Below the pieces are notes generated by a model, which searched no databases, was not told the origin of the DNA, and saw only the letters and a list, made by a program, of their open reading frames with translations. From positions 1 through 14,087 of the forward strand of contig CACXNN010000077.1 of NCBI GenBank assembly GCA_902768995.1: a stretch of 14,087 nucleotides of DNA. The letters run 5' to 3'. The DNA comes from an uncultured Eubacteriales bacterium. Its GTDB lineage: Bacteria; Bacillota; Clostridia; Christensenellales; CAG-138. This document shows, in pieces, positions 5,406-12,020 of the stretch. A program made the position numbers and the translations under genes. Positions within the stretch are counted from its first letter, which is position 1. Each line of letters begins with the position of its first letter.

Positions 5406-6710
5406 ATGAGAAAAGGATGGAGAAGACTGATTTGGGCGGTCCTGGGGCTGGGGCTCGTCGTGGCGTTGGTGAAGCTGGGGGAGAGCCGGGAGGCCCTGGA
5501 GGCCCGGCAGGCGGCGGAGCGGACCCGGATCGAAAACCTGTACCATCGGATCGACGACGATCTCAACGACGTGGACGTGTCCCTGTCGAAGCTCGGCGCG
5601 GCGGCCAGCCCCCGGCAGACGGTGCTGCTCCTGGGGGACGTGTGGCGGGCGACGGGCAGCGCCGGGGCGGCCATGGCCCTGCTGCCCCTCTCCCACGCGG
5701 ACAGCTGCGACATGAGCCAGTTCGTCACCCGCTGCGGGGACTACGCTCACGCCCTCATGGGCCGGGTGCTCCAGGGCCGGGCCCTGACGAATGAGGATCG
5801 GCGGCAGCTCCAGGACATGCGGACCGCCTGCGCTCAGATCCGGCAGGTGGCGGGGGAGGCCATCGAGAGCGGCGACTACGTGGCAGCGGACGCCGTGGAT
5901 GGCGGCTGCTACGACCAGACCCAGAGCGAGGCGGCCATCAGCGAATACCCCTCGCTGATCTACGACGGCCCCTTCTCCGAGAGCGGGGAGAACCAGGCGC
6001 CCAAGGCGGACCCGGGGGAGCGGATCACGGCCCAGCAGGCCCGGGCCGCGGCCCAACGGCTGTTCCCCGGGGAGGTGGGGGAGCCGGTGTACGTGGCCGG
6101 GGCCCTGCCGGTGTACGAGTTCACCGTGGACACGGCGGACCGGGGCCAGGTGTCCCTGTCCCTGACGGAGCGGGGCGGCCAGCTCCTCTCCTTCATGGCG
6201 TCGCCCACGGGGGACAAGAACGATCCCCCCAGCGATGAGGAGAGCGAACGGCTGAAGGAAAGCGCCCTGTCCTTCCTGCGGGAGCTGGGGGTGGAGGACC
6301 CGGCGGCGGCCTACGCCCAGTACTATCAGGGGGTGGCGGTGCTGAACTTCGCCCCCCGGCAGGAGGGGGTGATCCTCTACAGCGACCTCGTGAAGGTATA
6401 CCTGGACCGGGACACCGGGGAGGTCATGGGCCTGGACGCGCGGAACTACCGGCTGAACCATCGGGCCCGGGACCTGCCTCGGCCCCAGATCACGGAAAAG
6501 CAGGCCGCCGAGTACGTGTCGGACAGCCTGCAGATAGAGCATACGGACCTGGCGCTGATCCCCCTGACCCAGCAGAGCGAGGTCCTGTGCTACGAGTTCA
6601 AAGCCACGAACGACGGGACCTTTTACATCGTCTATATCAACGCCCTCACCGGGGAGGAGGAGCAGATCTTCGAGGTGATCAACTCGGAGGAAGGGGACCT
6701 GGTGGTGTAG
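5406..6710 (+). CDS. ypeB: YpeB, SleB-partner germination protein
   Basis: 434 residues, close to the usual YpeB size of about 450. The order is: a short basic N-terminus and one membrane span (RLIWAVLGLGLVVALV), a helical domain (about residues 30-190), then two PepSY/YPEB-type domains, with ITAQQARAAAQRLF and YEFTVDT in the first and ITEKQAAEYV, CYEFKAT and YIVYINALTGEEEQIF at the end. YpeB holds and stabilises SleB in the spore and is degraded at germination. It begins 9 nt after the sleB remnant, with GAGG upstream of the ATG, preserving the sleB-ypeB operon layout. The reading frame is intact although its partner is destroyed and a terminator lies upstream with no promoter visible between, so it may be silent or be kept for another cortex hydrolase elsewhere in the genome. 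Confidence 0.87.
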   Translation: MRKGWRRLIWAVLGLGLVVALVKLGESREALEARQAAERTRIENLYHRIDDDLNDVDVSLSKLGAAASPRQTVLLLGDVWRATGSAGAAMALLPLSHADSCDMSQFVTRCGDYAHALMGRVLQGRALTNEDRRQLQDMRTACAQIRQVAGEAIESGDYVAADAVDGGCYDQTQSEAAISEYPSLIYDGPFSESGENQAPKADPGERITAQQARAAAQRLFPGEVGEPVYVAGALPVYEFTVDTADRGQVSLSLTERGGQLLSFMASPTGDKNDPPSDEESERLKESALSFLRELGVEDPAAAYAQYYQGVAVLNFAPRQEGVILYSDLVKVYLDRDTGEVMGLDARNYRLNHRARDLPRPQITEKQAAEYVSDSLQIEHTDLALIPLTQQSEVLCYEFKATNDGTFYIVYINALTGEEEQIFEVINSEEGDLVV

Positions 6711-6774
6711 GTCCGGGGGCGAAAGACCTTCGCGCAGCGACGTTCTCAAAAAAGTATGGTAAAAATGCAAAAAA

Positions 6775-6794
6775 CACTTTACAACTTTAAAGTG
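6775..6794. promoter_or_regulatory. candidate operator overlapping the -35 of the amino-acid importer operon
   Basis: Inverted repeat CACTTTA-CAACTT-TAAAGTG with perfect 7-bp arms. It covers the -35 box (6778-6783) and half of the spacer, the usual place for a repressor. The TrpR-like protein encoded at the end of the operon is a possible ligand; this is inference. Confidence 0.45.
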
Positions 6795-6806
6795 ATAAAG
6801 TATACT
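6778..6806 (+). promoter_or_regulatory. sigma-A-type promoter of the amino-acid ABC importer operon
   Basis: -35 TTTACA (6778-6783), 17-nt spacer, -10 TATACT (6801-6806); the start codon of the lipoprotein gene follows at 6838 with a ribosome binding site AAGGAG. Confidence 0.78.
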
Positions 6807-6837
6807 ACAGCCATTACCAACCAAGGAGATACCTAAA

Positions 6838-7611
6838 ATGAAAAAGTACGTTGCGATCATCCTCACAGCCCTCCTCCTCGTGTCTGCGCTGGCGGGCTGC
6901 TCTGCTAAGAAGGAAACCACGGATTCGGAAAAGATCAAGGCCGCCGGCAAGCTGGTGGTGGGCATCACGGACTTCGCGCCCATGGACTATCTGGGGGATA
7001 ACGGGGAGTGGATCGGCTTCGACGCCGATTTGGCCCGAGCCTTCGCGGAAAGCCTGGGGGTGAAGGCGGAGTTCACCGTCATCGACTGGGACAACAAGAC
7101 GCTGGAGCTGAACGCCGGCAACATCGACTGCATCTGGAACGGCATGACCCTCACCGACGGCGTGAAGGCGGCCATGGAGACCAGCAAGCCCTACTGCGGC
7201 AACGCCCAGGTGGTGGTGGCCCCCAAGGATAAGGCGGCGGGCCTGGACTACGGCGCGTTGACCTTCGCCGTGGAGGCGGGCTCGGCAGCGGAGGAGCTGG
7301 CCCAGGAGAAGGGCTGGAAGGTGGCCTCCATGCAGTCCCAGGGCGACGCCCTGCTGGAGGTGGCCTCCGGCGCCAGCGACGCCTGCATCATTGACCAGCT
7401 CATGGCCGGCGCCATGATCGGGGAGGGCACCAGCTATCCCGATTTGGTGCTGGTGGAGGGCCTCAACGCGGAGGAGTACGGCGTTGGCTTCCGCAAGGGC
7501 AGCGATCTGGCGGCCAAGCTGGACGCCTTCCTGGACGGCAAGTACAAGGACGGCACCCTGGCCCAGGTCGCTCAAAAGTACGGCATCGACGTGAAGCTCA
7601 TCGCCCGGTAA
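6838..7611 (+). CDS. Amino-acid ABC transporter substrate-binding lipoprotein
   Basis: 257 residues. It has a lipoprotein signal peptide: MKKYVAI start, hydrophobic core and lipobox LAGC with C21 as the lipidation site. The mature part is a family 3 periplasmic-type binding protein: KLVVGITDFAPMDYLGDNGEWIGFDADLARA, here given in two parts as GKLVVGITDFAPMDYL and GEWIGFDADLARAFAE, followed by ELNAGNIDCIWNGMTLT and, near the end, a DGKYKDGTLAQVAQKYGI tail. Such proteins bind polar or other amino acids outside the membrane and hand them to the permease. The substrate cannot be fixed from the sequence. First gene of a four-gene operon; the permease starts 6 nt after its stop. The preceding promoter and palindrome indicate regulated expression. 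Confidence 0.92.
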   Translation: MKKYVAIILTALLLVSALAGCSAKKETTDSEKIKAAGKLVVGITDFAPMDYLGDNGEWIGFDADLARAFAESLGVKAEFTVIDWDNKTLELNAGNIDCIWNGMTLTDGVKAAMETSKPYCGNAQVVVAPKDKAAGLDYGALTFAVEAGSAAEELAQEKGWKVASMQSQGDALLEVASGASDACIIDQLMAGAMIGEGTSYPDLVLVEGLNAEEYGVGFRKGSDLAAKLDAFLDGKYKDGTLAQVAQKYGIDVKLIAR

Positions 7612-7617
7612 GCGCCT

Positions 7618-8277
7618 ATGCTGCGGGAAGTCCTCCTCGCCCTGCTGGGCGGCTTCGGCCAGTCGCTGCAGTTGTTCTGCTACACCCTGCTGGGCGCGCT
7701 GCCTTTGGGCCTCGTGATCGCCTTCGGGTCCATGACCCGTTGGCGGCCCCTGCAGAAAGCCGTGCGGGGCCTGGTGTGGGTCGTCCGGGGCACGCCGCTG
7801 ATGCTCCAGCTCATCGTCATCTACTACGGCCCCGGCCTGCTGATTCGGGACGGGAACCTGTGGGGAGGCGGCGGCGTGGGCCGCATGGCGGCGGCGGCCA
7901 CGGCCTTTATCATCAACTACGCCTGCTACTTCTCCGAGATCTATCGGGGCGGCATCGAGAGCGTCCCCCGGGGACAGCGGGAGGCGGGCCGGGTCCTGGG
8001 CATGACCCGCAGCCAGATCTTTTTCCGGGTCCAGCTCAAGCAGGTCTATAAGCGGATACTGCCCCCCATGGGGAACGAGATCATCACCCTGGTGAAGGAC
8101 ACTTGCCTGGCCCGCATCATCGCCATCTACGAGCTGACCTACGCCGGCCAGGCCTTTATCAAATCCCACGGACTCATCTGGCCGCTGCTGCTCACGGGCG
8201 TGTTCTATCTGCTGTTTTCCGGGCTCCTCTCCTGGCTTTTGGGGCGGGAGGAGAAGCGGCTCGGCTATTTTGAGTGA
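7618..8277 (+). CDS. Amino-acid ABC transporter permease (HisM/GlnP type)
   Basis: 219 residues, normal for the His/Glu/Gln/Arg/opine permease family. Five hydrophobic segments are visible, starting with LQLFCYTLLGALPLGLVIAF. The conserved opening GFGQSLQLFCYTLLGA, the VRGTPLMLQLIVIYYG segment, and the cytoplasmic EAA-type loop (REAGRVLGMTRSQIFF, then LPPMGNEIITLVKDT) that contacts the ATPase are all present. Only one permease gene is seen, so it likely acts as a homodimer. It starts 6 nt after the binding-protein gene and its stop lies 9 nt before the ATPase start. Confidence 0.92.
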   Translation: MLREVLLALLGGFGQSLQLFCYTLLGALPLGLVIAFGSMTRWRPLQKAVRGLVWVVRGTPLMLQLIVIYYGPGLLIRDGNLWGGGGVGRMAAAATAFIINYACYFSEIYRGGIESVPRGQREAGRVLGMTRSQIFFRVQLKQVYKRILPPMGNEIITLVKDTCLARIIAIYELTYAGQAFIKSHGLIWPLLLTGVFYLLFSGLLSWLLGREEKRLGYFE

Positions 8278-8286
8278 GGGGGACCT

Positions 8287-9015
8287 ATGGCATATCTGGA
8301 AATCGTAGGCCTGGGCAAGCGGTTTGGCGGCGCGGACGTGCTGCACGACGTGGATCTATCCCTGGAACAGGGGCAGATCCTTTCCCTGATCGGCCCTTCC
8401 GGCGAGGGAAAAACTACATTTTTGCGTTGTTTGAACTTCCTTGAAACCCCGGACCGTGGTATAATACGGCTGAACGGGGAGACGCTCTTCGACGCCGACC
8501 GACCCAAGGGCCGGCAGGCCCATCGGCAGGCATTCGGGCTGGTGTTCCAGGCGTTCCATCTGTTCCCGCAGTATACCGTGCTGGAAAACGTTACCCTGGC
8601 CCCCACCCTGGCGAAGAAGGGGAGCAAGGCGGCGCTGCAGCAGAAGGCCATGGACCTGATCGCAAAGGTCGGGCTGACGGACAAGGCGAACGCTTACCCC
8701 AACACCCTTTCCGGCGGCCAGCAGCAGCGGGCGGCCATCGCCCGGGCGCTCGCCATGGAGCCGGACGTGCTTTGCTTCGACGAACCCACCAGCGCCCTGG
8801 ACCCCCTGCTCACCAAGGAGGTGCTCAACGTGATCCGGCTCCTCAAGGACGAAGGGCGGACCATGATCGTGGTGACCCACGAGATGGCCTTTGCCCGAGA
8901 GGCGTCCGATCGGGTAGCCTTCCTCTACGGGGGGACCGTGGCGGAGCTGGGCACGCCCCAGGAGGTGTTCGGCGCGCCCAGGACGGAGGCGCTCCGGCGG
9001 TTTTTGCGGCAGTAG
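8287..9015 (+). CDS. Amino-acid ABC transporter ATP-binding protein (GlnQ/HisP type)
   Basis: 242 residues with all ABC ATPase elements: Walker A GPSGEGKT (36-43), Q-loop Q88 in LVFQAFHLFPQYTVLENV, signature LSGGQQQR (141-148), Walker B VLCFDEPTSALDP (D165, E166) and switch histidine H198 in VVTHEMAFAREA. The FQ.FHLFP...LENV stretch is typical of polar amino-acid importers. It powers the permease encoded just upstream. GAGGGGG precedes the ATG. The Walker A has Glu where Ala/Ser/Cys is more common (GPSGEGKT), which is a mild variation not expected to abolish activity. Confidence 0.93.
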   Translation: MAYLEIVGLGKRFGGADVLHDVDLSLEQGQILSLIGPSGEGKTTFLRCLNFLETPDRGIIRLNGETLFDADRPKGRQAHRQAFGLVFQAFHLFPQYTVLENVTLAPTLAKKGSKAALQQKAMDLIAKVGLTDKANAYPNTLSGGQQQRAAIARALAMEPDVLCFDEPTSALDPLLTKEVLNVIRLLKDEGRTMIVVTHEMAFAREASDRVAFLYGGTVAELGTPQEVFGAPRTEALRRFLRQ

Positions 9016-9046
9016 ACCCCGAAAATCTTCTGTTGGGAGGGAAATC

Positions 9047-9337
9047 ATGGAACGACGAGGAAGCAGAGAACTGATCCCGGAGCTCTTTGACACCATTCTG
9101 AAGCTGCGCACCCGGGAGGACTGCGCCGCCTTCTTTGCGGATCTGTGTACCGAAAAGGAGGTGGAGAACATGGCCGAACGCCTGGCGGCTGCCCGGATGC
9201 TGCTGGAAGGGAAGACCTATCTGCAGGTCATCGAAGCTGTGGACATCTCCTCAGCCACCCTGTCCCGGGTCTCCCGCTGCGTCCGAAACGGTACGGGCTA
9301 CACCCGCATGCTGGCATCGGAACTTGAGGAGGAATAA
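9047..9337 (+). CDS. TrpR-like regulator (YerC/YecD family)
   Basis: 96 residues, the size of the YerC/YecD group of TrpR-related proteins of Firmicutes. It is all-helical, with LFDTILKLRTREDCAAFFADLCT and MAERLAAARMLLEGKTY (shown here as LFDTILKLRTREDCAAFF and AERLAAARMLLEGKTY) and a helix-turn-helix YLQVIEAVDISSATLSRVSR in which SSATLSRVSR is the recognition helix, as in TrpR (ATITRGSN). GGGAGGGAAATC precedes the ATG. It lies 31 nt after the transporter ATPase and before a terminator, so it is probably the last gene of the importer operon. By analogy it could sense an amino acid and repress the operon, but YerC proteins have little experimental work and the ligand is unknown. Confidence 0.85.
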   Translation: MERRGSRELIPELFDTILKLRTREDCAAFFADLCTEKEVENMAERLAAARMLLEGKTYLQVIEAVDISSATLSRVSRCVRNGTGYTRMLASELEEE

Positions 9338-9366
9338 AAAAGGGCCCCTTTCCCGCAGGAAGGGGG
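9336..9366 (-). terminator. Intrinsic terminator of the DUF2804 gene (minus strand)
   Basis: Read on the minus strand: stem CCCCCTTCC / GGAAAGGGG (9 bp with one G-U pair, 9345-9366) with a 4-nt loop, then CCC and six T (9336-9341). It starts right after the stop codon region of the TrpR-like gene. Confidence 0.75.
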
Positions 9367-9386
9367 TGGAATACTATTGCCAAGGG

Positions 9387-9409
9387 GGGCCTGTGCAACA
9401 GGCCCTTTT
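9387..9409 (+). terminator. Intrinsic terminator of the amino-acid importer / TrpR-like operon
   Basis: GGGCCTGT (9387-9394), loop GCA, ACAGGCCC (9398-9405), then TTTT. Perfect 8-bp stem. It lies between the convergent TrpR-like and DUF2804 genes, back to back with the minus-strand terminator. Confidence 0.8.
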
Positions 9410-9421
9410 GTTGCGCCGGCG

Positions 9422-10444
9422 TCAATACCGGTTGTGGACCTTCTCCGCGAAGCAGAGCACGTCCCGGACCTCCAGGACCCTGCCGTCGTCCAATACGGCC
9501 TTGCCGGACAGGCGGCCGAAGACCTGATGCTGGTCGGAGACGAGGACCTTGAAGTCGATCTTGGCCGCCCGATCGAGGATCGGCACGAAGTCCATCTCGA
9601 ACCGGCCGTGGTCGGAGGAGAAGCGCCAGGGCTTCAGGTAGCTATCCTCGGGGATGTGGAAGGTCACGTCGTCCAGCTTGTGGACCTTCCCGTCGTAGAA
9701 GATCACGTTCTCCGTGGCGGCGCTGGTGTCGCCGAAGCCGTAGCCGATGTTGAAGCCGAAGGCCACGCCGTCCAGGTCCGCGTTGCCGCTGCCCCAGAAC
9801 CAGGTGTTGTCGTAGGTCCAGACGCCCCGGCCCCAGTCCAAGGTGCCGAAGTCCGTCTTTGGGTCGAAGGCATAGCGGACGCCGTCATACTCCATCCAGC
9901 CGGAGGCCCGCATGCAGTTGATCTTCTGGTTGTAGTAGAAGTGCCCGTCCTTGGGCCAGGGGGTGGCGATGACCATGGACTCCATGTCCGGCTGCTGAAG
10001 GACGATGTCGCAGTCGAAGGGCTTGTCCTTCCAGAATCGCTCGAAGTGGCAGGTGATGCGCCGCTGGCCGCCGCCCGCCGAGAAGCGCAGCTGCAGGCGC
10101 TTGTCCTCGTAGACGGTGTCGCCCCGGGCGGAGTCGTTGGGCAGGTTCAGCTTGCCCAGGGGGAAGGTGTTGAGCACGGTCTCCGTGTGCTCCCAGGGGG
10201 CGTCGCCCAGGCCCAGCAGGGACACGGACTGCAGGCCGATATACCCGTCGTCGGAGATGGTGAAGGCCCCGGCGAACCCCCGGCCCATGACCAGGTAGTA
10301 GTCCCACTCCTTGATGCGCCAGCGGGGCGCCTTCACCTGGGCCCGGTCGTATTGCTGCACCAGGTGCCGGGACCAGCCGGGCTCCCGCAAATTCCCCCGC
10401 TCGTCCAGCAGCGGGTGAGATGCCGTCACTTCATGGTTGCGCAT
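9422..10444 (-). CDS. DUF2804 domain-containing protein
   Basis: 340 residues, the usual length for DUF2804 proteins, and covering the whole domain. Recognisable stretches are RIKEWDYYLVMGRGFAGAFT near the start (about residues 43-62), PWPKDGHFYYNQKINCM in the middle, and FGTLDWGRGVWTYDNTWFWG. There is no signal peptide or membrane span; it is rich in aromatic residues and looks like a beta-sandwich, similar in flavour to lipocalin/AttH-like proteins. The biochemical role is unknown. AGGAGG lies 7 nt before the ATG and it has its own promoter (10476-10504) and terminator (9336-9366), so it is a single-gene unit. Confidence 0.85.
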   Translation of the reverse strand: MRNHEVTASHPLLDERGNLREPGWSRHLVQQYDRAQVKAPRWRIKEWDYYLVMGRGFAGAFTISDDGYIGLQSVSLLGLGDAPWEHTETVLNTFPLGKLNLPNDSARGDTVYEDKRLQLRFSAGGGQRRITCHFERFWKDKPFDCDIVLQQPDMESMVIATPWPKDGHFYYNQKINCMRASGWMEYDGVRYAFDPKTDFGTLDWGRGVWTYDNTWFWGSGNADLDGVAFGFNIGYGFGDTSAATENVIFYDGKVHKLDDVTFHIPEDSYLKPWRFSSDHGRFEMDFVPILDRAAKIDFKVLVSDQHQVFGRLSGKAVLDDGRVLEVRDVLCFAEKVHNRY

Positions 10445-10475
10445 AGCTGTGCCTCCTGCCTATATGTCTACCCTT

Positions 10476-10504
10476 AGTGTACGAAAAAACCGCCCCGATT
10501 TCAA
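10476..10504 (-). promoter_or_regulatory. sigma-A-type promoter of the DUF2804 gene
   Basis: Minus strand: -35 TTGAAA (10499-10504), 17-nt spacer, -10 TACACT (10476-10481). The start codon is about 30 nt downstream. Confidence 0.65.
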
Positions 10505-10518
10505 CCTGAAATTAAACA

Positions 10519-10553
10519 GGAGTATGGCTCCTCTCCACGAAAAACCATACTCC
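10519..10553. repeat. inverted repeat upstream of the DUF2804 promoter
   Basis: GGAGTATGG (10519-10527) and CCATACTCC (10545-10553), perfect 9-bp arms 17 nt apart. It sits about 15 nt upstream of the DUF2804 -35 box, where an activator or a distal repressor site would be; it could also form a stem-loop in read-through RNA from the CoA-transferase gene. Confidence 0.5.
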
Positions 10554-10560
10554 ATATGAG

Positions 10561-10608
10561 CTTTTCTTTTTCCGCCGCTTTTTCTTTTCACTGAAAAGAA
10601 AAAGCGGC
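10561..10608. terminator. long A/T-rich hairpin with adjoining mirror repeat after the CoA-transferase gene
   Basis: GCCGCTTTTTCTTTTC (10574-10589), loop ACT, GAAAAGAAAAAGCGGC (10593-10608) make a perfect 16-bp stem, 13 nt beyond the minus-strand CoA-transferase stop. It is the likely end of that transcript, although no separate T-run follows. Next to it CTTTTCTTTTTC (10561-10572) is the exact mirror of CTTTTTCTTTTC (10578-10589), so the element combines a mirror and an inverted repeat. Confidence 0.65.
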
Positions 10609-10621
10609 AAAAGAAGAGGTC

Positions 10622-11894
10622 TCACCGTTTATTCGACTGCCGCCAGATGTTCTGCTTCTCCGCGGCGGCGATGAGCTCCTCCCGGTAGGCCGGGTGGGCG
10701 AGGTCCACCAGCATGGCCGCCCGCTCCCAGGTAGTCCGGCCCACCAGGTTCCGGACGCCGTACTCCGTGACCACGTAGTAGGCTTCGCTCCGGGGGGTGG
10801 TGACGATGTCGCCGCCGAAGTGGGGCACGATCCGGGAGTGCATCTGCCCCTTCTTGTCCGTGAAGGTGGAGGTGAGGCAGATGAAGGCCTTGCCGCCCTT
10901 CGACTTCGCCGCCCCGGTCATGAAATCCAGCTGCCCGCCGGTGCCGGAGATGTGCCGGGTGCCGGAGCTCTCCGAGGACACCTGGCCGTACAGGTCCACG
11001 CTGATGCAGTTGTTGATGGCCACCATGTTGTCGATGGCGCCGATACTCGTAGAGCTTCCTGGTGCCGAAGGCCATGCCGAACATGCCCTTGTTCCGGTGC
11101 ATGTTGTTCCGGGCGTTGGTCAGCTTCCCGGCGGCGTACAGGTCGTAGTAGGCGTCGGAGCAGAGCTCGGTGTGCATGGAGAGGTCCTTCAAATCGGAGT
11201 TGGCGATCATATTGCCCACGGAGTTGGGCATGGACCCGATGCCCAGCTGCAAACAGGCCCCGTCCTGGATATAGGGCACGATGCTGGCCGCGATCTTCCT
11301 GTCCAGCTCGCTGGGCTCGGCGATGGGCAGCTCGAAGAGGGGCTCGTGCTCCCCCTCCACCACGTAGTCCACCTGGGAGATGTGGACCACCTCGTCAAAG
11401 CCGCCGCAGAGCCAGGGCAGGTGCTCGTTCACCTCCACGATGACGATGTCCGCCTTGTCGATGATGCCCTTGCTGACGCCGGTGGAGCAGCTCAAATTGA
11501 AGTAGCCGTGCTTGTCCATGGGCGTGACGCTGACCATGGCCACGTTGACGGTGAGGAAGTGGGTGTAGTAGGGGACCACGTTGCGGAAGACCATGGGAAT
11601 GAAGTTGCACAGGCCCCGATCGCAGAGGCTCCGCTCGTAGCCGGAGCAATGCCAGGAGTTGTAGATGAAGTGCTCCCGAGTGGGGTCCCCCTCCACGGTC
11701 TCCAGCTTGTTGAAGATCAGGTTCCCCCGGATCTTCACGTCGAACAGCTCGTCCCGCCGCTTGCTCAAAGCTCGGTCCAGCAGGATGGGGAAGCCCAGCT
11801 GGGAGGTGTAGTCGATCCAGTCGCCGCTCTTGACACACTGTACGGCCTGCTCCGGGGTCCGGAGCTTGCTTCTATACTCGCTGTAAAAATCCAT
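10622..11894 (-). pseudogene. Acetyl-CoA hydrolase/transferase family CoA-transferase, frameshifted
   Basis: The start ATG at 11894 (AAGGAGAG upstream) opens a frame reading MDFYSEYRSKL, then a family I-type CoA-transferase sequence: a glycine-rich stretch CLQLGIGSMPNSVGN, the active-site-like glutamate E243 in SMHTELCSDAYYDL, and GMFGMAFGTRKLYEY at about residue 284. There the frame is lost at 11044-11046. The following SVDLYGQVSSESSG, ISGTGGQLDFMTGAAKSK and RIVPHFGG parts continue in another frame to the stop at 10622. Restoring two bases (GAGTATC back to a GAGTATATC-like sequence) joins both parts into about 424 residues, a normal length. The closest relatives I recall are butyryl-CoA:acetate and 4-hydroxybutyrate CoA-transferases of butyrate-forming Clostridia. 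Conservation on both sides of the break suggests either a very recent mutation or a sequencing error. Confidence 0.82.
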
Positions 11895-11927
11895 GCAGGA
11901 CTCTCCTTCTTCTCCGTTGATAAAATC

Positions 11928-11956
11928 AGTATAGCATCTCATAAAGCCCTTGACAA
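11928..11956 (-). promoter_or_regulatory. sigma-A-type promoter of the CoA-transferase gene
   Basis: Minus strand: -35 TTGTCA (11951-11956), 17-nt spacer, -10 TATACT (11928-11933). Its -35 hexamer overlaps that of the divergent exporter promoter by five bases. Confidence 0.75.
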
Positions 11957-11978
11957 TTCCCAGGACCTGGTATATTAT
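11950..11978 (+). promoter_or_regulatory. sigma-A-type promoter of the ABC-2 exporter operon
   Basis: -35 TTGACA (11950-11955, full consensus), 17-nt spacer, -10 TATTAT (11973-11978). A palindromic operator candidate follows at once, covering the start site. Confidence 0.82.
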
Positions 11979-12008
11979 TGTGCATATCGAATATACACAA
12001 TATGCACA
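11979..12008. promoter_or_regulatory. candidate GntR/YtrA operator
   Basis: TGTGCATAT (11979-11987) and ATATGCACA (12000-12008) are perfect 9-bp inverted arms around a 12-nt centre. Inside it TGTGCATAT-CGA-ATATACACA (11979-11999) forms a second, nearly perfect palindrome, so the right half occurs twice. The site covers the expected transcription start, so binding would block the promoter. The GntR-type regulator at the end of this operon is the natural candidate. Confidence 0.65.
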
Positions 12009-12020
12009 AGGAGGAAAACC

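Noticed and set aside
5346..6983. 545-residue open frame on the minus strand opposite ypeB
   Set aside because: It runs through the GC-rich ypeB gene, has low-complexity Gly/Leu/Arg/His composition, no family resemblance and no proper start; it is an artefact of high GC.
6814..8346. 510-residue minus-strand open frame opposite the binding protein and permease
   Set aside because: His/Gln/Gly/Ala-rich shadow of well-recognised transporter genes.
8425..8470. TATAAT hexamer and TTGAA-like boxes inside the importer ATPase gene
   Set aside because: The spacings (13 or 23 nt) do not suit a sigma-A promoter and the site is within a coding region.
9377..10477. 366-residue plus-strand open frame opposite the DUF2804 gene
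   Set aside because: The minus-strand frame gives a recognisable DUF2804 protein with ribosome binding site, promoter and terminator; this frame has none of these.
10797..12020. Long N-terminal extension of the exporter ATPase frame
   Set aside because: The extension lies opposite the CoA-transferase; AGGAGG and an ATG at 12021 fit the ABC ATPase start, and the promoter lies at 11950-11978.
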